A stretch of 64,000 bases of DNA from Lewinellaceae bacterium (GTDB taxonomy: Bacteria; Bacteroidota; Bacteroidia; Chitinophagales; Saprospiraceae), in NCBI GenBank assembly GCA_020636435.1, contig JACJXX010000001.1:1-64000 (forward strand). The letters run 5' to 3'. Position numbers and translations under genes: made by a program. Positions within the stretch are counted from its first letter, which is position 1. Each line of letters begins with the position of its first letter. Below the pieces are notes generated by a model that saw only the letters and a list, made by a program, of their open reading frames with translations, ran no database searches and had not been told where the DNA came from. Of this stretch, positions 36,747-45,155 are shown piece after piece.

Positions 36747-37166
36747 TCATTGATACTTCCCCGCTTTGGGATTCGCCCCTCTGGTGTGAATGATGATCAC
36801 CCCGTTGCCGCCATAACGCCCGTAGAGGGCCGTTTCGGAAGGGTTTTTCAGCACCTCGACCGAGGCAATGTCTTCGACATTTACCAGATTGGCAGCCGAA
36901 GAATAGCTGTTGCCCACCCAGGTGCCGTCGATGATGAACAAAGGCGAGCCGCCGCCGCGAATACTAATATTGTTGCCGTTGACATTCACGCCCGGGGTAC
37001 GGCGAAGGTAGTCCGCCAAGGTCCATGCATTTTCGATGTAAAGGGTATCCTGTTGTTCCAAAGCCGACCGACGTTCGTCTGTTTGCCCGGAAGGGTAAGG
37101 CCCGGCACAGCCTGCCAAGCCCAGGCTCAACAAGAGAAGGAGGTTGAAAAAATAATATCGTTTCAT
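36747..37166 (-). CDS. stand-alone TonB plug-domain lipoprotein
   Basis: 139 residues from the ATG at 37166. Signal peptide with lipobox LAGC at residues 17-20 (LSLGLAGCAGP). The remaining part matches the plug domain of SusC/RagA-type receptors: DYLRRTPGVNVNGNNISIRGGGSPLFIIDG, then NLVNVEDIASVEVLKNPSETALYGRYGGNGVIIIHT. No beta-barrel follows; the protein ends after the plug. Such short forms occur in Bacteroidota; their role is not settled. Confidence 0.85.
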   Translation of the reverse strand: MKRYYFFNLLLLLSLGLAGCAGPYPSGQTDERRSALEQQDTLYIENAWTLADYLRRTPGVNVNGNNISIRGGGSPLFIIDGTWVGNSYSSAANLVNVEDIASVEVLKNPSETALYGRYGGNGVIIIHTRGANPKAGKYQ

Positions 37167-37371
37167 GGCCAGTAATTTTGTTGTTTGCAATCCTAAAACC
37201 TCTGGTTGGCATAATGCAAAGCTTCCAAAGGTTCATTTTAACATAGAACAAACTGGACGCCCCCGGTAATTAAGCCGCTTGCCGGTTTAACGAAACTTTA
37301 GGATGCACAGGGGTTGGAACCTGTTTCCGCCCGCCGGAGTTAAGAAAAGCATAACAAAAAGATGCCCGGCA
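37167..37371. other. interval between the plug lipoprotein and the tRNA promoter
   Basis: About 200 bases without a recognisable gene or repeat. The tRNA promoter begins at its right end, and the tRNA leader (37404-37508) likewise contains nothing recognised. Confidence 0.4.
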
Positions 37372-37403
37372 TTTGCTCCGCTGGGTTTGCTTTGTTAACT
37401 TTG
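37372..37403 (+). promoter_or_regulatory. promoter of tRNA-Arg
   Basis: A -33 TTTG at 37372-37375 and a -7 TAACTTTG at 37396-37403 with a 20-base spacer, matching the Bacteroidota promoter consensus closely. Transcription would start near 37410, about 100 bases before the tRNA. Confidence 0.8.
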
Positions 37404-37508
37404 CAACCGCAAAATGAAAACGGGCGGGTTTAAACGGATACCCGCTTCCCATCCCAGCCTCCTTCGTCGGTGCGGGATCTCACTGCGTTCGGCTTCCGCC
37501 TTCAAAAA

Positions 37509-37580
37509 GGCCCCATAGTACAAGGGATAGTATGTAGGTTTCCGGAACCTAAGATCCTGGTTCGAGTCCAGGTGGGGCTA
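37509..37580 (+). tRNA. tRNA-Arg (anticodon CCG)
   Basis: Full cloverleaf: acceptor GGCCCCA / TGGGGCT with a G1-U72 wobble, U8-A9, a four-pair D stem (GTAC / GTAT), anticodon stem TAGGT / ACCTA with the loop TTCCGGA (anticodon CCG), variable loop AGAT, and T arm CCTGG-TTCGAGT-CCAGG. Discriminator A at 37580; CCA is not encoded, as is common in the phylum. Reads CGG codons. A 13-bp copy of its 3' end recurs at 37739-37751. Confidence 0.93.
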
Positions 37581-37590
37581 CAAGCGAAGA

Positions 37591-37619
37591 GCCTGGCTGC
37601 AATAGCAGCCGGGCTTTTT
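37591..37619 (+). terminator. intrinsic terminator of tRNA-Arg
   Basis: Stem GCCTGGCTGC / GCAGCCGGGC (one G-T pair), loop AATA, then TTTTT. It starts 11 bases after the tRNA end. Confidence 0.88.
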
Positions 37620-37625
37620 GCGTAG

Positions 37626-37751
37626 TAGCCCAACCTGGACGAGAGGCCTGTCCCGCTCTCTAGCGCAGTAGGGTTGTGGAACAGTGTGAGCGCCGTTAGA
37701 GTTGTTCCATAACCCGTCACGGAGCTTGAGCGGGAAGGCCAGGTGGGGCTA
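37626..37751. repeat. palindromic element whose right end copies the tRNA-Arg 3' end
   Basis: Imperfect 125-bp palindrome: left arm AGCCCAACCTGG then TCCCGCTC, right arm GAGCGGGA then CCAGGTGGGGCT, with inner arms GGTTGTGGAACA / TGTTCCATAACC. The right end CCAGGTGGGGCTA (37739-37751) is an exact direct repeat of tRNA positions 37568-37580. It also supplies the TAG stop of the gene ending at 37749. Confidence 0.75.
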
Positions 37752-38888
37752 GTCCACACCAAATAAACCCGGCGCGTCCAACCGCCCGATCAAATCCACC
37801 GTCGGGAAATTGCAAAGGTTGTAGTGGTAGTTGCGGGAATCCTTCAGCGCTTTTTCCGTCACCTCCACCTTATTGCTTTCCAGAGAACGCCGGGCACAGT
37901 GGCGCGCCGCCTCGCCCGAAAAGTAGAAGTGGGCGATCAGCCCGAAGTAATTATTCATGGTGACATCGTCTTTGTTGTCGCGGTCCATCATTTCGGAGAG
38001 GACGTTGGTGGCGACCTGGAACTGCTTTTTATCCAGAGCCAGCAGGCCGATGTCGAAGAGCTTGTCAGAAGAGCCGGGGATGAGGCTCAGCACGTTGAGC
38101 ACGCGGGGCATCATGTCGGAATAGTCCTTCTTGAGGGAGGCCAGGGCGATCTTGTAGGTGCAGTCCTTGATCTTGCGGGTTTCGTTGCCCTGGATAAGCG
38201 GGTTCTCTTCTGTGGACAGCATCTTTAATTCCATCAGGATGTCCTTGTAAATAGCCAGTACTTCGATCATGTTGGAACGGCTCCCGGATTCGGTGGAATT
38301 GGCCACCGAATTGCAGAGGATCTCGATCAACTGGATCAGGCTGTCGTTGTTGAGGCCGGCCGTATTGTCGATCTTCAGGTTTTTCTGGAGCTCTTCGAGG
38401 GCTCGTATTACAATGCGGGTTTCGGCGCCCCCTTTGGAATAGATACCCAGGTATTCGATGTCTTCCAGATAGGCCGAATCCAGTTTGCCGGTGCGCTGGT
38501 AAGATTCGATTAGCCTCTTCTTAATGATGTTGATGACCTTGGCGCGATAACCCTGCGAACGCACCAGGTGGGTGTACAAAAAACGCAGGGTAAGTGCCAG
38601 CATTGTGAAAAAGAGGATCGTAATGATTATTTCCCGCACCGGGTTTTGCTCTTTCGGAAAGGCATCCAGCGAGAAGAGTTTACGCGGGTAAGCCACCAGG
38701 ATAATAGCTGACAACAATACCGTCAGTACCAGCACCTGGCCAATGAGGTTGGTGGTATAGTTCTTCTTGCTCATCCGGCGCAGGTCTTCCGGCAGGAAAA
38801 TCTGGTTGACCAGGATGGGCAAGCCCAACAGGAAGACGTAGACGGTCACGGACACTTCTACGATGAGGCTGAGGTAGTCGGTGTACAT
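37749..38888 (-). CDS. multi-span membrane protein downstream of a two-component pair
   Basis: 379 residues from the ATG at 38888; the upstream extension to 38993 is translated repeat DNA. Three hydrophobic helices: about 7-27, 48-67 and 82-103. The rest is a soluble, helical, alpha-solenoid-like region (for example LDIGLLALDKKQFQVATNVLSEMM). No family recognised. The stop codon lies in a repeat element. It follows the response regulator and kinase genes on the same strand and may be their output or sensor partner, which is inference. Confidence 0.72.
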   Translation of the reverse strand: MYTDYLSLIVEVSVTVYVFLLGLPILVNQIFLPEDLRRMSKKNYTTNLIGQVLVLTVLLSAIILVAYPRKLFSLDAFPKEQNPVREIIITILFFTMLALTLRFLYTHLVRSQGYRAKVINIIKKRLIESYQRTGKLDSAYLEDIEYLGIYSKGGAETRIVIRALEELQKNLKIDNTAGLNNDSLIQLIEILCNSVANSTESGSRSNMIEVLAIYKDILMELKMLSTEENPLIQGNETRKIKDCTYKIALASLKKDYSDMMPRVLNVLSLIPGSSDKLFDIGLLALDKKQFQVATNVLSEMMDRDNKDDVTMNNYFGLIAHFYFSGEAARHCARRSLESNKVEVTEKALKDSRNYHYNLCNFPTVDLIGRLDAPGLFGVD

Positions 38889-38898
38889 AGTTGCTAAA

Positions 38899-39005
38899 AA
38901 GTTTAGTTTAAAGTTCGGGCGTTCAAGGTTTAAGGTTTTTTCCAACCTCGAACATCGAACCTTGAACATCAAACATCGAACCTTGAACATCAAACTCCGA
39001 ACTCC
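38899..39005. repeat. inverted pair of heptamer arrays (GTTYRAN family)
   Basis: Left block GTTTAAA / GTTCAAG / GTTTAAG and right block TCGAACA / TCGAACC / TTGAACA / TCAAACA (reverse complement GTTYRAN) are separated by TTTTTTCC. It lies between the membrane-protein gene start and the response regulator stop at 39006. Confidence 0.75.
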
Positions 39006-39509
39006 CTACCTAACCCCATTCGGTATCCCCCGCGAAATCTCCTGAATAAACTCCAGCAGGGCGGTATGCGGCATCATGGCGTTCTTGCGTTTGTACTTCA
39101 GGCCCATCAGGTTCAGTTCGCTCAGGTCTGGCTTGAGTTCTTCGAAGCGCTCGACGGTGAAGACGCCGTAGCGGATGGAGGCCAGGTTCTGGCTGACCTT
39201 GAGCGAGGGCTGGGCGCCGTTCTTTCCGAAGATGCGCCGCAGCAGTTCCAGGCCCAGGCGGCTGGAATTGGCGTTGCTCTTGCTTTGCAGTTCCTCGTAC
39301 CTGGACAGCCACTCCGGGTTTCTTCCCGGCGGTATGCGGATATCGACCACGATGATGTCGTAGCGGCGCTCGTTGAGGTAAAAAAAGGCCTCCGAGGCAT
39401 TGGCGGCGATATCCAGGTGGTAATTGCCTTCGATGTAAACCGGGCTGGCCAGGTGGTACAGGTCGCTGTCGGCGTCGTCTTCGATCCACAGAACTTTGTA
39501 GGAGGTCAT
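39006..39509 (-). CDS. single-domain response regulator
   Basis: 167 residues, receiver-domain only. Acidic pocket WIEDDAD near 8-14, phosphorylation site Asp56 in IIVVDIRIPP. The region after it is longer than usual (NPEWLSRYEELQSKSNANSSRLGLELLRRIF), and the conserved Thr and Lys positions are not clear, so the C-terminal half is atypical. There is no DNA-binding domain. Overlaps the kinase gene by 4 bases, so translation is coupled. Confidence 0.8.
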   Translation of the reverse strand: MTSYKVLWIEDDADSDLYHLASPVYIEGNYHLDIAANASEAFFYLNERRYDIIVVDIRIPPGRNPEWLSRYEELQSKSNANSSRLGLELLRRIFGKNGAQPSLKVSQNLASIRYGVFTVERFEELKPDLSELNLMGLKYKRKNAMMPHTALLEFIQEISRGIPNGVR

Positions 39510-41695
39510 AACATTTGTCCGTTTCGGGGTAGTTGAATGGTTACGGTTGTAATAAAAGGGTTTGAATAATCTTCCCGGGAGTTGCCCAGGGAAGGTTTGC
39601 TGGCAATGCTCAGGGTGCCTTTGTGTTTTTCGGCCACTTTCAGGGAATCGTACAGGCCCAGGCCGGTGCCGGGGCGGCGGCGGTCGCTCGAATTGACGCC
39701 GCGGTAGCCTACTTTGAAGATCAGGCCCTTGTCCAGTTCTTCGGCGGTAATGGCCACGCCCCAGTTCTCGATGCTGATGTAAATCCAGTCGTCATCCATT
39801 CTGCCCTCGATCATCACGAAAGCCTTACTGGGGCCTTTTCGGGTCCAGCTGTACTTGACGGCGTTGTGCAGGACGTTCAGCAGGGCCCGCACCAGGTCAT
39901 CCTCAAAACCGTCGATATAAGCATTGCGGATGGCCTTGATATTCGTACGCAGCTCTACGCTCCGGTTGGCGGCGTATTCCTCCATTTTGCGGACTACCCC
40001 GGTGATGATATCGTACAGGTCGAGCCGTTGTGGATTTTCTTCATATTTCACGCGGGTGAGGATGTAACTCCGCAGGTTGTTGACCACCGTTTCCATCTCC
40101 AGGACGGTATCCACGCCCCGGTGCAGGGTGGCCAGGCTGCACAGCCGCAGGATCTCCCGCAACTGCCGCCGGGCCTCTTTGATGAGCTCCCGGGGGAAAT
40201 TGCCTTTGGCGACGGTATCGTTGACAACCTCCCGGATTTTGATGGCGCCGTCCCGGATAACGGCCAGTTTCTGGGCGCCGGCAGGCTCTTTGGCAAAACG
40301 GTCCAGCAGGGCAGCGAGCCGCTCCAACTGTTGCCCGGTGCTGTCTTCGAAATGCCTGACCTCCCGGTTTTTCTCCAGCATGGTGTTAACGGAGTTTTGC
40401 AACGCGCCGGTTTGCCGGCCGATCAGCTCCAGTATCCTGTCTTCGTCCAGCATGCCGTTGTTTTTCCGCAGCAAGTCTTTGGTGACGAAGGACCGAATGA
40501 CGGCGTCCATGGTGTGTTTGACGTGGATCAGCGTGGAAGAATAGGAGTGCAGCACCTTGCCGATATCGGTGGTCAGCTCGTCCAGTTGTTGTTTCGTATC
40601 CAGGTAGTCGGTCACGTCGCGCTCCGCCCCCACTCTGCCGATGATGTTGCCTTTGGCGTCTTTCAGCAATTTGACGTGCACCTCGAAGCGGCGCAGTTCG
40701 CCTCTGCCGTTGTAGGCCGGCAGGATGTAATCCACCAGGCTCTGCCCCTCGTTGTCCTGGCGGATGAGCGCGGCGTGAAATTCCTGAAAGGCCTGGGGGG
40801 AAATGTGCCACTCGCGCAGGTCTTTGCCGATGAGTTCCTCCGGATGTTCAGCCCCCCGGTTGTTGGCAAAATGCTGGTTGCAGTGCAGCAGGATGTGCTC
40901 TCCATTTTCGTTGATCCGGACTTTGTACAGGCCGATGGGCACATCGTTGACCAACTGGAAGTAGATGGACTCCATGGTCACATCTTCCAGAATGCCTTCC
41001 GTGCCCACCCAATTGCCGTCGCCATCCCAGACGGCGCGGGCGCTGACCGAGGCGGTAAATACGGAGCCATCCCGGCGCACGTGTTCCTGATATTCGTTAA
41101 AAACACTGCCCTTTTCCCAAATCCGCCGTTCCATCTCTTCCAGTTCGTCCGGATATTTTACGAAATCCGCCGGAGCCCTGAACAAGATGTCCTCCAGGCA
41201 GTCATAACCGTACATTTCCACAAAACGGGGGTTGGCGTTGGCCAGGCCGGTATCGTTGCGAAAGCTGAATATGCCCACCGGCAGGTCATTGAACAGGCGG
41301 TGGTAACGGCTCGCCTTGTTGATCGGCGCCATCAGGCACAACAAAGCCAGGATTTCCTGCCCGTCTTCGCTCCAAACCGCCTTGGTGTAATCCCGAACGT
41401 AACGCAACTTGCCGTCGACCTTCAGGTCGATGGTGGTATTTTTGAGCCACTGCCCTTTCTCCAGCCTTTGCAGCCGGTTCAAGCTATCTTCCCGGTCGGA
41501 GGGGTGGTTGTAAAAATCGGCCACTTTGTGCTGGAGATCAGGCTCGTCAGGCAACCCGAAAAAGGCTTGTGCTTCTTTATTGTACTTCAGGAAAACCCCT
41601 TCCCGGCTGGCGAGATACACTGCGAAGGGCAATCCGGCACATTGCCGGTATTCCCGTTCGGCGAATTCCATGATCTTTTGGAGGGCCGTGTCCAT
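39506..41695 (-). CDS. PAS-domain sensor protein with C-terminal HATPase (histidine-kinase-like)
   Basis: 729 residues, no membrane segments. Three PAS/PAC units at about 15-125, 130-245 and 250-370 (visible as GIFSFRNDTGLANANPRFVEMYGY and VPIGLYKVRINENGEHILLHCNQHF), then a long helical region and a HATPase domain. N-box LLNVLHNAVKYSW and G-box GTGLGLYDSLKVAEKHKGTL are intact. I see no clear H-box with the HExxTP motif in the helical region, so the phosphoacceptor, if any, is unusual. Overlaps the response regulator by 4 bases. Confidence 0.88.
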   Translation of the reverse strand: MDTALQKIMEFAEREYRQCAGLPFAVYLASREGVFLKYNKEAQAFFGLPDEPDLQHKVADFYNHPSDREDSLNRLQRLEKGQWLKNTTIDLKVDGKLRYVRDYTKAVWSEDGQEILALLCLMAPINKASRYHRLFNDLPVGIFSFRNDTGLANANPRFVEMYGYDCLEDILFRAPADFVKYPDELEEMERRIWEKGSVFNEYQEHVRRDGSVFTASVSARAVWDGDGNWVGTEGILEDVTMESIYFQLVNDVPIGLYKVRINENGEHILLHCNQHFANNRGAEHPEELIGKDLREWHISPQAFQEFHAALIRQDNEGQSLVDYILPAYNGRGELRRFEVHVKLLKDAKGNIIGRVGAERDVTDYLDTKQQLDELTTDIGKVLHSYSSTLIHVKHTMDAVIRSFVTKDLLRKNNGMLDEDRILELIGRQTGALQNSVNTMLEKNREVRHFEDSTGQQLERLAALLDRFAKEPAGAQKLAVIRDGAIKIREVVNDTVAKGNFPRELIKEARRQLREILRLCSLATLHRGVDTVLEMETVVNNLRSYILTRVKYEENPQRLDLYDIITGVVRKMEEYAANRSVELRTNIKAIRNAYIDGFEDDLVRALLNVLHNAVKYSWTRKGPSKAFVMIEGRMDDDWIYISIENWGVAITAEELDKGLIFKVGYRGVNSSDRRRPGTGLGLYDSLKVAEKHKGTLSIASKPSLGNSREDYSNPFITTVTIQLPRNGQML

Positions 41696-41841
41696 GGCTG
41701 GAGGGTAATTTGGTGATCCTGCTTTTTTGAAACGGGGTACAAATTAATAAATTTTATTCGCCTGAACAGGCTTTGCCTTTAAAAAGCTGTCCGGGGCCGT
41801 TCGTTCCGATGTTGCAAAAAGTCGTTATCTTCCCGGCAAAA

Positions 41842-42306
41842 ATGCCAAAGAAAGCCATTCAGGATTTTTACGCCGAAGACGTCAGCCACTGCTACGGCTG
41901 CGGCCGCCTCAATGAACACGGCCACCAGCTGAAGAGCTTCCGGGACGGGGAAGAGACGGTTGCCCATTTCACTCCAAAACCCTATCACACCGCCATCCCC
42001 GGCTACGTCTACGGCGGTTTGATCGCCTCCCTGATCGATTGCCATGGCACCGGTACGGCCTCGGCGGCAGCAACACTCGCCCGGGGAAAGCAAATAGAGG
42101 ATACCCCCCTGCGTTTCGTCACCGCCTCCCTAAAAGTCGACTACCTTCGCCCGACTCCCCTGGGGCCGGAACTGGAGCTGCGGGGAAAAGTGGCCGAACT
42201 AAAAGAACGGAAGGTGGTTGTACACATTGTGCTCTACGCGGAAGGGCAGGCTTGCGCCAAAGGAGAAGTGGTGGCGGTGCTGATGCCGGAGGGAATGGTT
42301 GGTTGA
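41842..42306 (+). CDS. PaaI-type acyl-CoA thioesterase (hotdog fold)
   Basis: 154 residues from the ATG at 41842 (MPKKAIQDFYAED); starts at 41809 and 41773 are possible. Hotdog-fold features: CYGCGRLNEHGHQLK, a HxxxPGYVYGGLIASLIDCHG helix with conserved Gly, and a LRFVTASLKVDYLRPTPLG beta-strand. Substrate unknown. Upstream DNA to 41696 contains no gene. Confidence 0.85.
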   Translation: MPKKAIQDFYAEDVSHCYGCGRLNEHGHQLKSFRDGEETVAHFTPKPYHTAIPGYVYGGLIASLIDCHGTGTASAAATLARGKQIEDTPLRFVTASLKVDYLRPTPLGPELELRGKVAELKERKVVVHIVLYAEGQACAKGEVVAVLMPEGMVG

Positions 42307-42325
42307 TGGAGCTGATGGGTTCATT

Positions 42326-42378
42326 GTTGGATGGTTGGCTTTAGGGGCTTGGAGGAATGGTTGGATGGTTGGCTTTAG
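42326..42378. repeat. 19-bp direct repeat with GTTGGATG units
   Basis: GTTGGATGGTTGGCTTTAG occurs at 42326-42344 and again at 42360-42378, just after the thioesterase stop. The unit GGTTGGAT recalls the array at 47963-48015. Confidence 0.7.
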
Positions 42379-42456
42379 CTGGGCTTAAGGGAATGGTTAT
42401 ATTGCTTATATGATGATACGGCATTTCCTTACGGAAATTTTTAGCATAAACGCTCA

Positions 42457-43452
42457 ATGAAAAAAATAATCCCAATACTATTCTTATTCACCACCCTGTC
42501 TGGCAGCCTGTCGGGGCAGGCGCCGCCGGCGCGCCCTTTCCTGGAGCCTGCCGACACGCTCAACCAACCCCGGTTCCGCACCTGCGTAGTTTTTGGAACT
42601 GCCGTTTATGCCGGCGCCTCCTTCGGCCTGTATCAGCTTTGGTATAAAAACTACGGCCTCACCGGCTTTCACACTTTCAACGACCTGGGCGAATGGAACG
42701 ACATGGACAAGCTGGGCCACACCGTGACGGCCTACAACGAGAGCCTGCTCTCCTACTATGGCGCCCGCTGGACGGGGCTGAGCCGCAACAAGTCTACTGC
42801 ACTGGCCGCCGGAGTCGGCATGCTGTTGCAGGGAACCGTAGAGATAATGGACGGTTTCTCCGAAAAGTGGGGATTCTCCTGGGCAGACGTAGGCTTCAAC
42901 ACGTTGGGAGTAGGGCTTTTCGTGGGGCAGGAGCTGGCCTGGCGCGAGCAGCGCATTGTCCTGAAGTTGTCCAACACCCGCCCTGAATACCCGGATTTCA
43001 TGGTGCCCGCCGATGACGGCAGCCCTCCCGTCAGCTTGCAAAAACGCGCCAAAGAACTCTACGGCAGTTCTTATGCCGAAGCCTTCCTCAAGGATTACAA
43101 CGGGCAGGCCCTTTGGGCTTCTTTCAACCTGGCATCATTTTCCGGCCAGCACAAACCGGATTGGCTGCCCGGGTGGCTCAACCTCGCGATAGGCTACGGC
43201 TCAGAAAACATGTTCGGCGGCTTCAGCAACAGCTGGCAGGATGAAAATGGCGCCACCTATACCCTGGATGATAAAGCTTTCCCCCGCTACCGGCAGTTCT
43301 ATCTGTCTCTCGATGTTGACCTGCGGCGCATTCCCACCCGCAAGCGCGGCCTCCGCTTCCTGCTCGGCGCCCTGAACTGGGTCAAGATACCGGCGCCTGC
43401 GTTGGAAATCAATACGGCCGGGGGCGTGAAATTTCGTCCTCTGTTCTGGTGA
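42457..43452 (+). CDS. DUF2279 family exported protein
   Basis: 331 residues with a signal peptide (residues 1-19, ending SLSGQ). The DUF2279 core is visible: FGTAVYAGASFGLYQLWYKNY, NDMDKLGHTVTAYNESLL and GTVEIMDGFSEKWGFSWADVGFNTLG, predicted membrane-associated. The C-terminal half is not recognised. Function is unknown for the family. Confidence 0.8.
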   Translation: MKKIIPILFLFTTLSGSLSGQAPPARPFLEPADTLNQPRFRTCVVFGTAVYAGASFGLYQLWYKNYGLTGFHTFNDLGEWNDMDKLGHTVTAYNESLLSYYGARWTGLSRNKSTALAAGVGMLLQGTVEIMDGFSEKWGFSWADVGFNTLGVGLFVGQELAWREQRIVLKLSNTRPEYPDFMVPADDGSPPVSLQKRAKELYGSSYAEAFLKDYNGQALWASFNLASFSGQHKPDWLPGWLNLAIGYGSENMFGGFSNSWQDENGATYTLDDKAFPRYRQFYLSLDVDLRRIPTRKRGLRFLLGALNWVKIPAPALEINTAGGVKFRPLFW

Positions 43453-43467
43453 GAAGGCATCGTTTAT

Positions 43468-43642
43468 GGACTTTGGACGAACCAAGGGTGAAGTCGGAAG
43501 TGCGAAGTCGGAAGTCGGACACGAGCGAAGCGACTGACGGAGTAAAACGGGCGTTTGCCGCTCATTCCGAGCCTAATTCCGACTTCCGATTTCCGACTTA
43601 AACCCGGCTCTAAAAGGGCATTTCCCAGAACGTCCAAAGTCC
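43468..43642. repeat. inverted-repeat-bounded element with heptamer arrays (AAGTCGG family)
   Basis: Perfect 12-bp outer arms GGACTTTGGACG (43468-43479) and CGTCCAAAGTCC (43631-43642). Inside, left heptamers GAAGTCG / GAAGTGC and right heptamers CCGACTT / CCGATTT are reverse-complementary. No gene in 43453-43728. Confidence 0.85.
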
Positions 43643-43728
43643 AAATCGTTTATTCTCCTGAATAAAGGCCTTTAAAACAGCCGGACAGGCTTAGCCGTGG
43701 GCCCCGGCCACAGCCTTTTCGGTTTCCG

Positions 43729-44970
43729 CTATTGCGCTTCTTTTTTGCTGTTTGCAGTAGCGGCCGGCAACCTGCACCTGGCCTGATACTGCTCAAAAAA
43801 AGCGGGAATGCTGTGCCCCACGGTATAATTGGGCGCATTGGCAAGCAATACGATGCCCAGCTTCTCCTGGCGGCTGAAGGCAATCTCCGCCCGGTAGCCG
43901 TTGACGTAGCCACTGTGCTGTATAACTTCCAGGCCGCCATTCAGCTTTAATATCCGCCATCCCATGCCGTAATGGGCGGCCTCCAGGCCGTGCCAGTTGC
44001 GCAGTACCCGGTCGTTGATGGGGATATCGACAAAGGGGCGGAATATTTGCCCCAGCAGTTCTTCGGAAGCGACATGCTGCCGGTTGCCCAGCAGGAGCTG
44101 GAGCCATTCCGCCATATCGCTGATGCTGGAGTTGACGCCGGCGGCAGGCAATACTTCGTAATAATTGGGTTCCACTTCTGTTTCCGCGAAACCTCCGGCC
44201 GTCCGCCGGTGGGGCATGGCCCGGTTGCCTGCGGCGAGCATTTCCTCATAGGTTGCGGTGGTTTCCGTCAGGCCCAAAGGTTCGAATATGCGCTCTTTTA
44301 ACAATTGATCGTATGGCTTGCCCGCAACCGATTGGAGCACGTCTCCCGAAAGGCTGAAGGCCACATTTTGGTAGTTGTGGCAAACGCCTGCCGGATGCGA
44401 TGGCTCCACTTCCCGCAGCATCTCCAGGATAGCCGGGTAGGCCATGCCCATATTCAGAAGGTTGGAATAGGTATGGCGGGGCAGGCCGCTGGTATGGCTC
44501 AGAACGTGCCGCAGTTGCAGGGCATGGGTTTGCGCTTCGGACTTCAGGCGGAGGCCGGGCACATGCTTGTAAACAGGTTCATCCCAGCTCAACAACCCTT
44601 CTTTGACCACCATGGCGGAAAGCAAGCCGGCAAAGCCTTTGGACAGCGAGGCGATGCGAAATACAGTGTGCAGGGTAACTGGTTCGCCGGAGGCTGCCGA
44701 GCGCAGGCCGTAGGACCGGATCAGGGCGATGGCGCTGTCCTTGACAACCGCAACGGCAGCTCCGGGCACGCCTTCTTCCCGAAGCTGCTGATGAAGGTAT
44801 GATTCATAATCCCGGATAAATTGGCTGAAAGCGGGGTCCAGCAGAGCCCTCTTTTGTTCTACTTTGTCCTTCAGCATAGCGGCTCCCAGCCAGGAAGGCC
44901 GGGCCTGTTCCCGCAGCACAAAACCCAGGGCGATGATGACGAACAGGACCAGAGGGTACTTTTTATCCAT
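43729..44970 (-). CDS. serine hydrolase of the beta-lactamase / penicillin-binding superfamily
   Basis: 413 residues with an N-terminal membrane anchor or signal (about 5-20). Class C-type active site: SxxK as Ser108-Leu-Ser-Lys111 (RIASLSKGFA), YxN as Tyr200-Gln-Asn202 (CHNYQNVAFSLS), and a HSGYVNGYRAEI segment as the third motif. Periplasmic serine peptidase or esterase; true beta-lactamase activity cannot be inferred. Confidence 0.92.
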   Translation of the reverse strand: MDKKYPLVLFVIIALGFVLREQARPSWLGAAMLKDKVEQKRALLDPAFSQFIRDYESYLHQQLREEGVPGAAVAVVKDSAIALIRSYGLRSAASGEPVTLHTVFRIASLSKGFAGLLSAMVVKEGLLSWDEPVYKHVPGLRLKSEAQTHALQLRHVLSHTSGLPRHTYSNLLNMGMAYPAILEMLREVEPSHPAGVCHNYQNVAFSLSGDVLQSVAGKPYDQLLKERIFEPLGLTETTATYEEMLAAGNRAMPHRRTAGGFAETEVEPNYYEVLPAAGVNSSISDMAEWLQLLLGNRQHVASEELLGQIFRPFVDIPINDRVLRNWHGLEAAHYGMGWRILKLNGGLEVIQHSGYVNGYRAEIAFSRQEKLGIVLLANAPNYTVGHSIPAFFEQYQARCRLPAATANSKKEAQ

Positions 44971-45155
44971 AGCTCCCGATTGAAATATTCACAATTTTAA
45001 TGCCTTTCTTCAAAAAATCAAATTATCGCGCAATGACATCCAGGCGATAGTTCTCACAAACTATTTTATACACCCCGTCGTTAAACTGTAGGCAGTTATT
45101 ATTTCCAGGATATTTATTAACTTGTACCAACGAGGATATACTAAAACTATTGTCT

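Noticed and set aside
37568..37751. A genuine genomic island at tRNA-Arg
   Set aside because: Only about 160 bp lie between the 13-bp repeats and there is no integrase. Reported as a scar or palindrome instead.
37502..37762. 86-codon open frame on the minus strand over the tRNA
   Set aside because: It runs through tRNA-Arg, its terminator and a palindromic element; no protein features.
38889..38993. N-terminal extension of the membrane protein (MMFKVRCLMFKVRC...)
   Set aside because: It is translated heptamer repeat, directly upstream of a good ATG at 38888.
39623..41716. 697-codon open frame on the plus strand
   Set aside because: Antisense of the PAS-kinase gene, which has clear PAS and HATPase motifs.
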